Notes: generated from the letters alone by a model not told the origin. Positions 32,316 to 45,252 are shown, numbered from the stretch's first letter. The stretch: 64,000 bases of DNA from Parelaphostrongylus tenuis (GCA_019055375.1 JAHQIW010000101.1:1-64000), one strand, 5' to 3'. Translations and numbers: made by a program.

Positions 32316-32961
32316 GGATAACCGTCAAGTCGAAAAGCTGGCTACGAAGTCGGATGTTCTTCGTTTTATTCACTACGCGCTGCTGTTAAACTCTCTCCAA
32401 GTCGATCATCTCCTCCTGCTCAACTCTGGAGCCAGATATCATTCATAGTGCTAACTTCAATAAGTAAATAGGTAACTGATGCATCCGGAGATGTTCATTC
32501 CGTTGTATGAAATAGAGCATTCAAAACCCATCCGTTTCTTATAAACATCGTTTCCGTTAGATTTTAGAGAAAACTGGCGTTGTCGAGATGGGTCAACATT
32601 CATTCTGCCTAGCTAATGCTTGATGTTATAAGGACGATGTCATCATCAAGTAAAGATAATTTAACTGTCCCACCGATTTTCACTCCCATGTCATCCCATT
32701 CTAGTGCTCGTATGACATTTCAGAAATGGCAGTGAATAATTTTGGCGGGTTGTATCACCTTTCAAACCTCTCTTTTTATGCCGCTATTAATGTCATAGAA
32801 TGGAGATATTTTTGCTTTGAAATCTTTATCTAACCCAAGAAGGATCATTATGTACCGAGTAGGGACGTCCTGAATGCCTCTATGCCTCTATGACCGTTTC
32901 TCTTCCACTGGATCGAAGGCTCTGTCAGATCGATAAAAACGAGACAGAGCGATCTTTTGTG

Positions 32962-33177
32962 CTAACGTGAAACTTCAATGAGTCTTGTGACTGTGTGGAT
33001 GTGGCCTATGCTGTTAAATCCTTTTTGGATCCCTGATTGCTCGCATGACTGTCGTTCGTTTAGCGTTCTGTCACTACTGTATAGGAGGACTCGAGTGAAG
33101 AGTTTATAAGCGACTGAGAGCAAGCAAACTGGGTCATAATTGATTATGTCTTGTTGGTCTCCCATTTTGAATAACAC
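32962..33177 (-). pseudogene. RTE LINE reverse transcriptase fragment
   Basis: LFKMGDQQDIINYDPVCLLS, YKLFTRVLLYSSDRTLNERQ, SCEQSGIQKGFNSIGHIHTV, TRLIEVSR: RT fingers and the QAGFRKG-like motif in degenerate form. Homologue at 41395-41590. Confidence 0.82.
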
Positions 33178-33539
33178 GGTCTTACCGGTTTTTCACTGAC
33201 TGGAAACTTTGCATTCTGACAGGTAACGAGTGGAGAACCGTGCCAGGCTGCTGATGAGAAGTGGCGGTAGGTTCTTCAGGGTTTCCGGTATTATCCTGTC
33301 TGCACCAAGTGTTGTTCTATTTTTAAACAACGATGTAGCGTGTCGGATTATGGAATGGAGAAGGAGAGAGTGTCAGAGCGCGACTAATAACAATAGCTGG
33401 TCATTAACATGATTAGTGATCAGTCACGTCAATGTTAATCATGTTAAATGATGATTAAAAATATCTCTATGAGATTTTGTGACGTTCGTACGTATGTGTG
33501 TATGACTGTGTATGTGAATGTGTTAATAACCTTGCTTCT

Positions 33540-36530
33540 CTTTCTTCTTTTCTGTCACACTTCTTGTCTTTGGTTCGCAGCCTCTGTTCTAGACTCTGAA
33601 TCTCTGCCTCTGCTCACGTGAAATGATCGTGCCATAAATGGTCGTAGATCACCTTGTTTATTTTAGCGTTCGTGTCTATTTGCGATGCTCATACATTCAG
33701 AGCGGAGCTTGCGACTACGGTGGTGGACCAAGTCCTTTGGGCTCTGTTTGGCCGGCCACCGAGGAAGGAGGTTCACCGCCTAGTCAAGCCCGCAGTCTCT
33801 CAGTCCACCTCGTTCACTTATCAATCCTCAATTGCATCGATTCACCTTTTCAGCCCGCACATTACGTCACAGTATTATTGTGGTTACACAGTTATACCAC
33901 ACAAGACGTAGGATAGTGCACCACTTCTATCCCGATTACCGACCACTTGACGTTCTTCTTCTCTTATTGCCTAATCGGTCTGACTTAGGGATGTTTATGA
34001 CTCAACGTAGCTTTGTTGATTGAATAATAAAACACTGACTGCCGATTGCTGACTAATGCCATAAGATGTGATTTTGTTTACCACTCAAGGCTCACATAAG
34101 ACGTAAGGATGTTTACCATTTCTCTCTTGGTAGTATACTAGTCGATGTTGCACAAAGGATTGTAACTGCATCCCTAGTCACGGAGAAGAGCCCACTGGTG
34201 GGGGTTGTGGGCGATTCACCCCCGGAGGTGGGTAGCGGGCTCGTAGCGCGCTTTCGAGCATACAGTGTGAGACGTATGTGACTTATACTACCATGATACT
34301 CACACATCGTTGACCCGGCATACCGCCCCGGGGTTTCGTCATTGCGAGGCGACCACGATCGCCCCCTGATGTAGTAGATCTCCTAAACATTCCAAGTGTT
34401 TAATCATTGAGAGTGAACTGTAAATCGTTTTGCTTTAGAGCTTTCATTATGATTATTAGGATACGTATATGTGCCGTATTTTTATCCAAACCTACTAATG
34501 ACCAAACACTTCTCAACTTCTCACACTTAATGAAGAGGAAAGGATTTAGTGAAAAACCATTACGGATCTTTTCGTTAGACTGCACGTCATGGAGAAGCAA
34601 CTTTTCTTGCTGGACAAGAAACTTTCATAATTTTGTTGGTGATTATTCGAATAATCATATCTCTGACTACTGCTACACATGCTCGGTTTAAGAAAACTTT
34701 TCCATGAAGATATAGCGGAAAGGAAACATTTGTATCTTACATACGTGTATTTCTCCCAGGACACAGCTGTTCCCTGGAATTATAAGAAACCATTCGACAG
34801 GGTATGTTTCAGTGATTCCAGCGTTGTGCCTACTCTTCTGAAAGGACCGTTTCAGTGCAGTGTAACAGGGAAAATTAGATTGCGCTCTACATACGCTGCT
34901 CACTTATTGGTGATCTAGTGTGTGTGCTGGGCTGGGCGTGGGTTGGGTGTGTGTTGACAGTGGCATCCACACCGTGATTGATCGATAGCGTTGGCTAGAC
35001 TCGCATCTAGCGTGAAATTTTTATTACTTAATTTGAATTTCTTCTCCATTTTGAAGAATCTCTAAAGAAGACCTATAATTCTGATATTATATGACTTCTT
35101 CTACAAGTTTGTATGCTGTTCGCGCTCACTCTTAAGCTATTCAGGCTGAGGCTTAGGCTTGATAGCTGCTCTATGTAATAGTACGAAATAAAATTCTATA
35201 CGTAAACATTGGAACGCTAAAAAAGTTTTCTTCACAAGTGCACTACAAAAGCCTAGAAATTCTGGGAAATGAAGAAAAAAATCTCAAATAAGTAACAAAA
35301 TCCGTGTGATAATGTGAAACATAATTATCAAATACTGCGCCGCTACGAAAAGTTTTTTTTAGGAAGAGAGTGTGTGCTGTGTAGCCAAAACTTTAAGCTT
35401 CTAGGTGATTACTGAAATTCTTATGCAAAAATTCTGTCCAACGAAAGAGGTCGTTTCCTCATGCTAAGATGTCTAACGAAATTGTATAATCATTGCCAGT
35501 AGTCGTATTGTATCGGTCTATGAAATGCATAATTACGTTGTCTGTCCAGTATTTTGGTCATAAAAGTAGTATAGCCTGTTCTTGTTTAGTACCAAAAGAA
35601 AACGTGTGGCTATAGGTGGAAGTGTTTGGTTTGCTCCCAAATGGCACCGCTGTATCTGCAGTACTACGCAATCCGACGATGCGGAATTCGTTCGGCCTGT
35701 TGTGTATCTCTCACGGCATCGTCAGTTGATGTTTTCTATTTGTCTTCGTCTTCTGGGTTGCACCTGTGACTTTATTGTGAAGCTTTAGAGCTTATAGGTA
35801 CCAAAACTTCTTGACAGTTGCTTACAATCAATTGGTTCACAGGTTTTTTTTTCTGTAACGCGCTCAGTAATTGCTCTAATTTTGCTTTTGTGCATAATAA
35901 GGTAAGAAAGCTAGGCAGTTTTGCAACTCATTAACCTAAAGAGTCATAGACCGCATTAAGAAATCTAGTAGGTTATCAATTAAGGAAACCTTGGCCCTGA
36001 TGAGGTGACAAATGATAACGGAAACGAATTTTCCAAGGAAGTCCCATTCCCAGGGAAAGGAGTCCCATTTCATAACATACCACTTGTATGTTTCGATACT
36101 TGAACGGTCAGTCTTCACGAATTGTACGGACCAACGGAACATTTTAAATTTCCTTCTTCTTATCGTAGTCAAAACAATATCCTGAATAAGATTATTTCAT
36201 TTTCAATAGTAGTGCTGTAGGTAAGAGAGCTTAGGTCTTGATTTTAAATAAAGAGCTTTCCTTGCTTAGTTGAAGTATCAAAAAGAAATGTTTGAGATGT
36301 AAGTGCGCAGTCACTAAGCATGGACTTTATTTAGGGTTTCGAGTATTACAGCGTCTTTTTTGAGAACTCGTATTTGAGGGTAAAAAACAACCCTTCGTTG
36401 GCTTTATCTAGGAGTCGTTTGTAAATAAGCAATTTGACTTTTTGTGAATTTGTGGAGGAACTTTGTAAAATTAATTACCTACCGCATTATTTAATCAGAT
36501 AATCAAAACTGCTTCACTTTGAAACAAATT
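33540..36530 (+). repeat. srx-bearing segmental duplication, copy B
   Basis: 33880-34370 matches C 59735-60200 and 34375-36530 matches C from 61828; the 1.6 kb between, holding srx exon 1, is deleted at 34372. 33540-33900 equals the LINE-associated tail also at 43290-43860. Forms with copy A an inverted repeat around the RTE LINE. Confidence 0.8.
35616..35776 (+). pseudogene. srx exon 2, copy B (stop-containing)
   Basis: Same 161-bp exon with acceptor CTATAG and donor GTGAAG. Reads VEVFGLLPNGTAVSAVLRNP, TMRNSFGLLCISHGI, then TGA where the others have Asn-Trp. No exon 1 (deleted) and no exon 3 in this orientation. Confidence 0.85.
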
Positions 36531-36565
36531 ACCGAACTCATTAACTACATAATAGAAAAGCTTAC

Positions 36566-36777
36566 TCCAAATATACGGTAATGCGTAAATCGCTCCCAGC
36601 ATCCAACACATCAGAATCACGAAAGAGGCGTTTCTCAGAGTCACTTGTAGAGGAAATGTAGTGTCAATGACTCTATTCAGCGATGCAGCGAGGTGAGAGT
36701 AGATTTCCACATTCCATAGCATAATATTAGCCATACCGACCATTTTGTCTATCAGTACAGTTAAAAGCCCACTTCCG
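36566..36777 (-). pseudogene. srx pseudogene 2, exon 3
   Basis: 212 bp, acceptor ATCTTTAG and donor TTGGA|GTAAGC. Open reading GSGLLTVLIDKMVGMANI, MLWNVEIYSHLAASLNR, VILMCWMLGAIYALPYIW, the TM3-TM4 exon of Srx, 4 codons shorter than the gene A exon. The exon itself is intact but its exon 2 is broken. Confidence 0.75.
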
Positions 36778-36839
36778 CTAAAGATCTGTTGATTTGAAAT
36801 TCAAGCTTTCATTAGTTTCTGTCCATTCTAACCCTTTAG

Positions 36840-38480
36840 AGACCACCGCTGATAGGCAGGCGACGCCGCGTCGCGACTGCGTGGCAGTCGGCGCAGTCGG
36901 CGAGTCACTTGAGATTGGAACACGCAATTTTGTGTTGTACTTACTTTTTTCAGTTTTTATTTTTGTATAATGATACAGGCTTAATCGTCACTCAAGATGG
37001 TTTCATCGTAGAAGCTTTAGTTAGGCTATTTTGGGCTGAAACATGCGGAAATAATTACAAAGCAATGCTTATTTGTCAAAAATGATACTGCACATTACAA
37101 CACGACGACATCTGATGTGTAATTTAGAGCTACTTTTTATTATTAGTTTGATATAGAAGTCAGGGCTTTTAGACTTCTGGAATAAAGAACGAAGAGGACG
37201 TCTGGAAAGAAGGTTGGAGAGATTTGTTTTATTGCGACAGTAAGTTCTTTCATTATCCACTTATATTCTCATAAGAACATTATCCATCGCTGCAGTTTTT
37301 GTCATTTCACGTGCTTTATACACTTCTCCTCAGTCCACTATGCTGTCGAAAGAGCTTCTTGTACTTCGTCCAGTGCTCACCTCTACGGATAAGTTCAATG
37401 AGATCACGTGTAGGTGCTTTTAAAACGCCTCTCAATAGGAGAGAACCCCTGGTCTGTCTAATGCTTTCATAGGGATATCATTCTTCAGCACACAGCTGAG
37501 TACCTAAGGGAAAAGTTCTATTTGGTTGAAAAAGGCAGTAGACATGGCAACATTTCACTCGTGTTAATGAACCCCTGAATGATGAGCCATGCAGTGGTCT
37601 GCATTTTTATCTTCGACTGAGTAAAGTGTATGCATATTGGCCTTTTATAACAACTCGCAGTGATCTATCGCCGCATCTAGTCAGTGTCTGTTATCCTTCT
37701 ACAGAACTGTAATATCAGTTTACTGATCCCGAGAGTATGAAGGCTTGGTGAGCCATAAGCACGAGCTCGAACCGTCGAGCTTATATGCAGCGCAGAGAAC
37801 CTATAATCACTGCGATACATGCGCTCTTCTCATCAAATATAGAGCAAACGGCCATTTTCTACTGAAAATTATGTTTTTGAAAGTTTATTGAGAAGGAAAT
37901 TTTATGGAAAATTTTTCGAAAAAGATCACTTTCGAGGTTTTGATATAAGTAGATAGCTAGCGTCATGAAAAGACGCAGGGTGGAATTTCCCTGGTGCTCG
38001 TAGCTTTCAAGGCGATTTATGGCCTAAGGAATTGGCAAAGTGCAAAAATACTTGCGATTTTTGCAATTTCGACAAATGGCTACGACTCGTCGGAAAACGC
38101 CTTGAAGACGCGATTTTAGCCAGTATTAGCCGGAGGTCCTCGCGGTGATCCACAGTCACTTTACAGCCCGGTTTAACGGGCTATCACTCGAGTTGAAGCC
38201 GATGTTAGAGAATGATGCGTTTACGTGTATGTGGATACGGGTGTGAATGTGTGTTTCACGAAGATAAACGCGATTTCAAAGCCGGCTTAAAGCTGAGCCT
38301 AAGTCTAAGCCTAAACTTAAGCCCAGAGCCGGAAGCCTAGGCTTGATCGTAAGCCTAAGCGAAAAGAAAAAGCGAAGTGCAAAAGAAATTGCGGATTTTG
38401 CGAAATAACCAGCCTCACTGGACTTGTTATTATACGACTCCAAAGCTTACCTAGCCAGCTTAATATTGGTTGAAACCAAA
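36840..38480. other. No gene recognised; GC-rich patch and TTAGGC-like run
   Basis: 36840-36910 is a short GC-rich patch (GGCGACGCCGCG and neighbours). 38285-38365 has degenerate GCCTAAG repeats, i.e. TTAGGC-type. This lies in intron 2 of srx pseudogene 2. No coding frame stands out. Confidence 0.45.
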
Positions 38481-38487
38481 AACATTT

Positions 38488-38645
38488 AAGAGTGTAGTTG
38501 GTGTGATCTAAAAGACGAAGCTAAGTAGTACGGCCATACAAGAGATGCTGTATGAGAGACACAGCAAGTCAGAAGAGTTTCACATGGCCGGATTGCAACA
38601 GGCGGCTAGTATAGCAGTATTATTTGAAACCAAACCAATAGTTCC
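38488..38645 (-). pseudogene. srx pseudogene 2, exon 2
   Basis: Reads GTIGLVSNNTAILAACCNP, AM-stop-NSSDLLCLS, VLLSFVF-stop-ITPTTL: the exon 2 block with two stops, 3 bp shorter than the intact one, and both splice signals lost. Confidence 0.75.
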
Positions 38646-39332
38646 AAAGTGGAATTCATTGATTTACGCTTATTTTGGTAGTAACTTTACACCTCTATTT
38701 TTATTACAATTTGAATGTCAGTTTACTATGCTGGTCCAACATTTTAGGATTTCCGAAATCAGTGAATTTCCAACCTGTACCCTGATGCTTCATACCATCT
38801 TACACGAAACTTTATTGCTTAAGATTATATCCTCTAGAGTACGCACATTTTTGCAAATCAGAATTAGTTCAAATTCCTGTCAAGCAAAGCTGTGCACCTT
38901 GAGATTGTAAATAGTTGCCTGAGGCATTTTCAAACTGGACTTGAGTCCTGAACTATTTCTCACACAGAAAGCTGTGGAAAGCGTAAAACTGTAGTTGGTA
39001 GGCAAAAAAACTTGTGAGTGCTGCTGCGGTTACAAAAATTGATAGTCCTGCTCCATCGACCTATGCAGCATCGATAGAGTAATGACTACGTCTTATCATA
39101 CCGAAATATCAAACAAATCATGTGGTCATTTGCGGCTCTTTCCATATCAAGCATTAGCTGGAATGGTTGTCCCCACAGCTTCAATAAAAAAGGAACCCAT
39201 ACTGTCTCTGATTAAATGAATTGCACAGTGCTTTTGAGAAAAACAATTTGAGCGTTCGACACTAAGGCTTAGTTGCGCGTCAAAATCTTAAAAAATGCTT
39301 TCACAATCATAAATTAACAGCTTAATGCTCAC

Positions 39333-39404
39333 CTCGCTAATGATCACAGACACAATACTAATCTCTGGGTGAACATACAACGGAGTGGGCAAGAAGGTTG
39401 GCAT
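39333..39404 (-). pseudogene. srx pseudogene 2, exon 1
   Basis: 72 bp with ATG right after CTTTCAG and donor GAG|GTGAGC: MPTFLPTPLYVHPE then ISIVSVIISE. Same length and borders as gene A exon 1, about 40% alike at protein level by eye. Confidence 0.65.
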
Positions 39405-39409
39405 CTGAA

Positions 39410-41010
39410 AGACGTGTCAGTTTAGGATTGAAATTATTATGCAAAGAGAAAGCGCTGCTTAATAGAGGAGTAAGCAGGAAAATAATGCTGTCATCTTCCC
39501 AGCCACTTCTTTGAAAAACAAGTATGACCTCAGTTAAAATCTGTTGCATCACTTCGACACATTTGCTTAAATTTCCATTTATGCCGAATATAGCTTCAAG
39601 TGCCATATACTGATGAGCTCAAGTCTTATTTTAATTCACATGGTGTTTTTCAGTTATTCTAATTCCTTTCTATAATTGAAGAGTGTATCTAGGTGCTGGT
39701 TATAAAATATCAGGTTTATTATTTATGTTGCAGGCATTTTGTTGGTTGGTTTTTTTTTCGTAGGTTTTTGCAGCCGCAAAACGCATTCATTACTTAATTA
39801 CTAACTTATGCAAACAAATAGTGAGCATGAAAACAGAGACAAAAAGTGAGATGCTTTCAATGCCCTTTTGAGAGCACAACTGTTTAAGCCGCTTCAATAT
39901 GCGACATCACCAGTGATTTCTTGGATTACTCGACAACTAATCAAAATGCGTCTCCATTCAGCCGCCTTTTTATATAGCTCGCTCAAAAACAATGATAGTC
40001 TGATATTGATATAAGATGCTTTGAGCCATTAATTAGGTTTACGTGCTAAACAGGCGTCTATTTCGCCCCTCAGGACTCTCCGTAGCACAGTCCCTGCAAT
40101 GTGAGAGGATACTGTTATCTGGCTTGCTGCTATTTATTACTCATCGTCGATTTCTTTATAGACGAGTATGGCCTCAAGGAATCAGCTGAACTGAGGGAGT
40201 GTGCTATTGAGAAGTCATGAAGGACGCAACATTCTCCTGCCTATCACCTAGAACTAACTAGCGGCTGAAAACATGTCATATTCAATATCAGACTATTAAG
40301 GCTATGGAAGCGTATACACGACAACATTATTCCGCTATTTATACTCAATTTTTCATTTGATGAAAAATGACTCTTCATGAGCGAAATAATGGAAAATGCT
40401 ACGATTGTTGCATGAATGTGTTTTATAAACGCTCGAAAGGAGGCTGAAAATTGCCAGTACAGTAATGGAAGGGGCTACCGTTGTAAAAATGTTATCTCAA
40501 AAAGATCTTGCCAGTATATATGTCTCTAAATGACAAGAGATGTTGTCTACTATCTTCGACAATCAGAAGTAATATTTTAGAGAAAATAACCAACACTATC
40601 CTAGACAAGCTCTGTCGTCTTCAATGTCTTTGTATGAAAGTATCTGAAGAGTAAGTATTTTCGCCAAAATCGCGGCAATCATCGGGTGGTCGACACCGTA
40701 TAAACTTCACGACTTCTCACAACACGTTAAAAACTCAACCATTGAATCGTCAACCGATGAGTGTCATAAAATAAGCATAATCTCAAGCTCAACAACTGCA
40801 CAAAGAGGACAGCGATCACAATTCACCAGTCAACAATACAACAACCATTTTGCCTTTGTAAGCATGGTGATAATAGAGCATCATATTTGTTTGGGAGGTG
40901 TGTAATTACAGAGAAAAAGTGGCTGAGATTACTTCCGCTATTTGCAAAGATTTCTACTTACTCTTCGCAACATCTTACCCAAAACCCCCATAAACACATA
41001 GACAGGCAGG
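39410..41010. other. No gene recognised apart from a repeat at 40128
   Basis: AT-rich with short frames; one dispersed hammerhead-like repeat described separately. Confidence 0.4.
40128..40290 (+). repeat. Dispersed repeat with decayed hammerhead-like core (copy 2)
   Basis: Begins ATTTATTACTCATCG like copy 1 (ATTTATTGCTCGGCATC). It shares CTTTATAGACGAGTATGGCC and TCAGCTGAACTGAGGG. Hammerhead remnants: UUGAGAA for CUGAUGA, GUC/GAC stem II, GCAAC for GAAAC (40206-40231). Inactive. Confidence 0.45.
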
Positions 41011-41019
41011 CAGTCGAGA

Positions 41020-43860
41020 AGGCACAGAGCATACACGGTCATACTCACACACTTGCGTACACACGCCTCATAATTTCTCACAGAGATATTGTTAATCATC
41101 ATTTAAGATGACTAACATTAACATAACTGATCACTAATCATGCTAATGACCTTATGCAGCTATTGTTAGGTTTAAACAATTAGTTGAGCTATGACACTAC
41201 CTCCTTCTCCCATTCCAAAATCCGATACACTACATCACTGGTGAAAGATAGAACAACACTTGATGCAGACAGGATAGGACCGGAAGCCCTAAAAACCTAT
41301 TCGCCGCTTCTCATCAACAACCTGGCACGGCTCTTCACTCGTTATCTGTCAGAATGCAAAGTTTCCAGTTAATGAATAACCGGTAAGACTGTGTTCTTTA
41401 AAATGGGAGACCAACAAAGCATAATCAATTATGACCCAGTCTGCTTGCTCTCAGTCGCTTATAAACTCTTCACTCGGGTCCTCCTATACAGTAGCGGCAG
41501 AACGCTAAACGAACGACAGCCATGCGAACAATCAGGGATTCAAAAGGATTTAGCAACATAGGCCACATCCCACACAATTACAAGACTCACTGAAGTTCAA
41601 CGAAAGCACAAAAGATCGCTGTCTCTCTTTTATCGATCTGAAGAACGCTTTCGATCCAGTGGGAAAAGAACGGTCATAGAGGCATAGAGGCATTCAGGAC
41701 GTTCCTACTCGGTGCATAATGATCCTTAGTGCGTTAGATAAAAATTTTAAAGCAGAAATATTGTCATTTCATAATGATATTGATATCGGCGTAAGAGAAG
41801 AGGTTCGACAAGGTGATACAATCCCGCTAATATTATCCACTGCCACTCTCTAAAACGTCATGCGCGCACTAGAATGGGGATGACGTGGTAGCGAAAATAG
41901 GCAGGACAATGAAATCATCTTCACTTGATTATGGTATCGTCCTTATAACACCGAGCATCAGTCAGGCAGAACGAATGTTGACCGATCTCGACAACGCCAG
42001 TCTTCTCCAAAATCTAACGGAAGCGCTGTTCATAAGGTACGGATGGGTTTTACATGCCTTATTCACGTACAGCGGAATGAACATCTCGAATGCTCCAGTT
42101 ATCTATCTACTCATTGAAGTTAGCACTATGAATGACTATCTAGCTTCAGAGTCGAGCAGAAGGAGATAATCGACTTGGGGAGCGTTTAACAGCAGCGCGT
42201 AGTGAATAAAACGAAGAAAATCCGACTTCGTGGCCACCTTTTCAACCTGACGGTTATCCGTACCCCAAAATATGTGGCAGAAACCTGACCGCTACGTAAA
42301 CAGAATTATAGATCACTTGAAGTTATTGAGCGCGCAGTCGATAGGCCGATGCTAAGAGTATCCCTTATCTCGCATCCTGAGCTCTGGCCTACGTAACCGA
42401 TTGAAAATCGAGGGCTCTGTTCTACACGTCGGGCTATCGAAAACAAGGTGGACCGGACACGTCAAGTGCTTCAACGACAACCGATGAACAAGAGCCGTTA
42501 CCGACTGATTTCTTCGGGATGTCAAGCACTTCACATAAAGTTCATCGACCCTAATAATCTGATTTCCTTATGAGAAGCCTAGAAGGTGATATGAAGCTTG
42601 ACGAATCCGTTGAGCAGCGAGGACTCACTGGGCAACTCGTTCACGCGATAAAAAAAACGGTAGCGAAGCTGGGGGCCTGCTTGAGTCACTTGATGGTGAT
42701 CAGCAGAACTACTGGTGAAACAGGTGATGGAATTATACTGAAGCTAGAGAGCAGGTGCCAACGTTTGTTTGTTTCTCCAACGCATAAGATCACCAATTCT
42801 ACATGAGATTCTAAAACATCACATAATTGCTCAATCACAGTCCTATCAACCCTTTTAGAGTGGTTTTAGCCCTACACCTACTGAGATCTGGTCACATTTG
42901 ATCTTTCTTTTCCTTCTATTCAGCGGTAAATCAGTAAAGTTATTATACTTATTTACTGCACAGATTAAGGACTACGATACTTATACATTACACGACGAAA
43001 AATATATAAACCGATCTTATTCGTGGACAGTGACTTTTCACAGGAGTGTCAGCAGCAACTGAAAGCTTGAATCTCTCGCTAAAGCCCTACATGGTCGGTT
43101 TTTGAAAAAACCCTTCTATAGTGCTGTAAAATCCCAAATAAAAATATGTTCCACATGGCCATGTGCTTTTTTCAACTTATTTCGCTTATGTTGTAGCATC
43201 CTTTCCACGGAACGAATGCTACTCCTCTGAGCAGTTGAATGGCGATCGTGGACGAGACATGTGATTAGGGCATCGCTACGAGACCTAACCAATGGTTGCC
43301 CTGCCCAGTTCAGCCGGCGGCGGTCTGTCTCGAGTCGTGCTGGTTTTGTGGTCGGTCGTATGTCCCCTTGCCTTTCTCTGCCTTTCTTCTTGTCTTTGGT
43401 TCCGTGCCTCTGTTCTTGTCTCCGAGTCTGTGCCTCTGCTCTCGTTACTATGTATGAAAAGATCGTGTCGTAAATGGCCGTGGATCACCTTGTCGATTGA
43501 TTCAATCGTTCGTGTCTATTTGCGATGCTCATACATTGTGAGCGAAGCTTGCAACTACGGCGGTGGACCAAATCCTTTAAATTCTGTTTGGCCCGCCACC
43601 GGGGATGGGTTCGAGTCCATGTACACAGACCCCGTAAGCTTTCCGACATATTAAATCACCCACTGGCTCCCAACCTCGGTGTATAGGTCTGCTCGGGGCC
43701 AGCATAACTTCATCCCGAGGTGCACGGAATAGTCAAGCTCCGCAGTCTATCAGTTCCCTTCCTTCACTTATCAACCCTAGATTATATCGTTTCACCTTTT
43801 TAGTCCGCACGTCATGTCTCATTATTATTGTGATTACACAGTTATACGCAGCTGCTATTA
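41020..43860 (+). mobile_element. RTE-type LINE, decayed, plus strand
   Basis: In order: LDADRIGPEALKTYSPLLIN, LARLFTRYLSECKV (41250-41370), KMGDQQSIINYDPVCLLSVA (41400-41460), FIDLKNAFDP-like (41630-41660), YGIVLITPSISQAERML (motif C region, 41925-41975), post-RT block to 42540, then a 1.3-kb 3' tail including 43290-43860 that also borders the srx segments. Frames are broken at many points. Confidence 0.82.
41885..42169 (+). pseudogene. RTE LINE RT fragment
   Basis: Reads VAKIGRTMKSSSLDYGIVLI, TPSISQAERMLTDLDN, then FTYSGMNISN: the palm region where intact RTEs have FADDI; here LDYGI, so the catalytic pair is lost. Confidence 0.8.
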
Positions 43861-44299
43861 ATGCGTTCTTATTGCATTGTTATTGTACTTATGTTGTACT
43901 TCTAGGTTGTTCTATTATCTTCTATAATGAAACTAATATTCACTCTAGGCGTCAGCATCAGTAGCCGTCATCGGCAACATACTCATCAATCAATCAACAG
44001 GTCAAATCACCGGCAACGGCGGGCCAACCCTGTTGCTATATATGTTTCGCTAGACAAAGCTCTTCCTTAGAGTGCTTGTGTTCATTCGATAGCACAATCT
44101 TCGAAGAACTGAAAAATATGTTTGCTTTTTGGGAAAGCTCTTTTGATGACACAATGGCGAGGAAAAAAATATTTGTGCTTCAAAGAGCTCTTTTTTAGAC
44201 TAACAGTATTCGATAGCGTAAGTTCCAGTGATTCTAACGTTATGTTTATTTTCCAAAAACACCGTTTATCAGAGATGATAGATCGAGTTTCACTTTTTC

Positions 44300-44470
44300 T
44301 ACGACCTTGTTTACCGGCTGAATCACGAACTAGAGGAGTGTCAGGAGATTAACTCAGGTTATCGGCTGAATCAAGGGAGGGTGCTACTGGTGAGTCCCTA
44401 TAGGGAAAAAACAGGAGTTTGCATAGCACTAAACCTATCTGCTGAAAGCTTGTTAAATCCTTATTGATAT
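44300..44470 (+). repeat. Dispersed repeat with hammerhead-like core (copy 3)
   Basis: Best preserved of the three: GTGCTA (44381-44386), CTGGTGA, GTCCC-TATA-GGGA, AAAAC, then TAGCAC (44424-44429), exactly complementary to GTGCTA. Core changes (A to G in CUGAUGA, GAAA to AAAA, and C instead of U before the cut) make activity doubtful. Confidence 0.5.
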
Positions 44471-44474
44471 CCAT

Positions 44475-44830
44475 TCTGTTAAGTATAAATGAGGCATTTG
44501 AAATCAATCCGTTCCTCATAAACATTGCCTTTGTTAGATTTGGTCTGTGAGCAAATTTTTCTCAGGTGTTGTCGAAATCGGTCAACATTAGCCTGACTGA
44601 TGGTTGGTGTTATGAGGCTGATGTCATAAACGAAGCGAAGGTAGTGTACTTGTCGACCGTCGATATCCCATTCTGAAGTTCGCATGACGTTTCCGAGGCT
44701 GGTAGTGAACAATTTGGCAAGATGATATCGCTTTTGCCGAACTCCTTTTCTTACTTCGATTTTAATATCACAGAATGGTGATATTTTGGGTAGCCAAATG
44801 GAATTGCTTTCATTTAACCGATTTTAGAAG
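44475..44830 (-). pseudogene. RTE LINE fragment
   Basis: Reads LGNVMRTSEWDIDGRQVHYL, RFVYDISLITPTISQANVD, a remnant of the LRFADDIVLI motif C region. Third RTE copy. Confidence 0.75.
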
Positions 44831-44995
44831 CGGTTTGATGTTATAAATACTTATTTGACAGTTTTTTAACAGTGTAATGAATGTTATAATATACCCAGTG
44901 ATGTAAAACGATCTGCAAATTTTTCGCGTCAGATGGGAATCAAGCTCTCATCAGATGGATGCGTCTGTCACGTTGAAAAAGTGGTGAATAAAACG

Positions 44996-45120
44996 GGCGC
45001 CAGTAGTACGACGAGTTAGAGCACGCACTTCCGGATAGAGTGAGATCTGTGTTCGAGTCTCGTCTCGAAAGTTTCGCGCATCAATCTACAATGCTAGGTA
45101 TATTTATAACATTATACCAT
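44996..45120 (+). repeat. tRNA-like SINE, family C, copy 1 of a dimer
   Basis: GGCGCCAGTAGTACGACGAG head, GTGTTCGAGTCTCG B-box, then TTTCGCGCATCA tail and ATAACATTATACCATCGC. The same layout repeats about 257 bp later. Confidence 0.6.
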
Positions 45121-45252
45121 CGCTAAATGCGGTGACTGATCTGTCAGTGGAGCTGGGTTCAATATCGATACCGACTACCCGTGCCATACCGTTGAGGTTG
45201 ACAGCTGACAGATCGATGCGTTGTAGCGTAGAAAAAGTGTCAGGTAAAAAGG

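Larger units (their letters stand above)
30998..33530 (-). mobile_element. RTE-type LINE, decayed, minus strand
   Basis: Contains RT words (KMGDQQDIINYDPVCLLSVA, YKLFTRVLL at about 33060-33180), the C-terminal block RWAGHVKRFDDNRWTRV (32037-32150), and a 3' part shared with 42540-43860. Many stops. It lies between srx segments A and B. Confidence 0.78.

Noticed and set aside
43261..43654. Plus and minus frames rich in Ser/Cys/Leu or Arg/Glu
   Set aside because: They lie in the LINE-associated tail repeated at 31400-31560 and 33540-33700, where the frames are broken.
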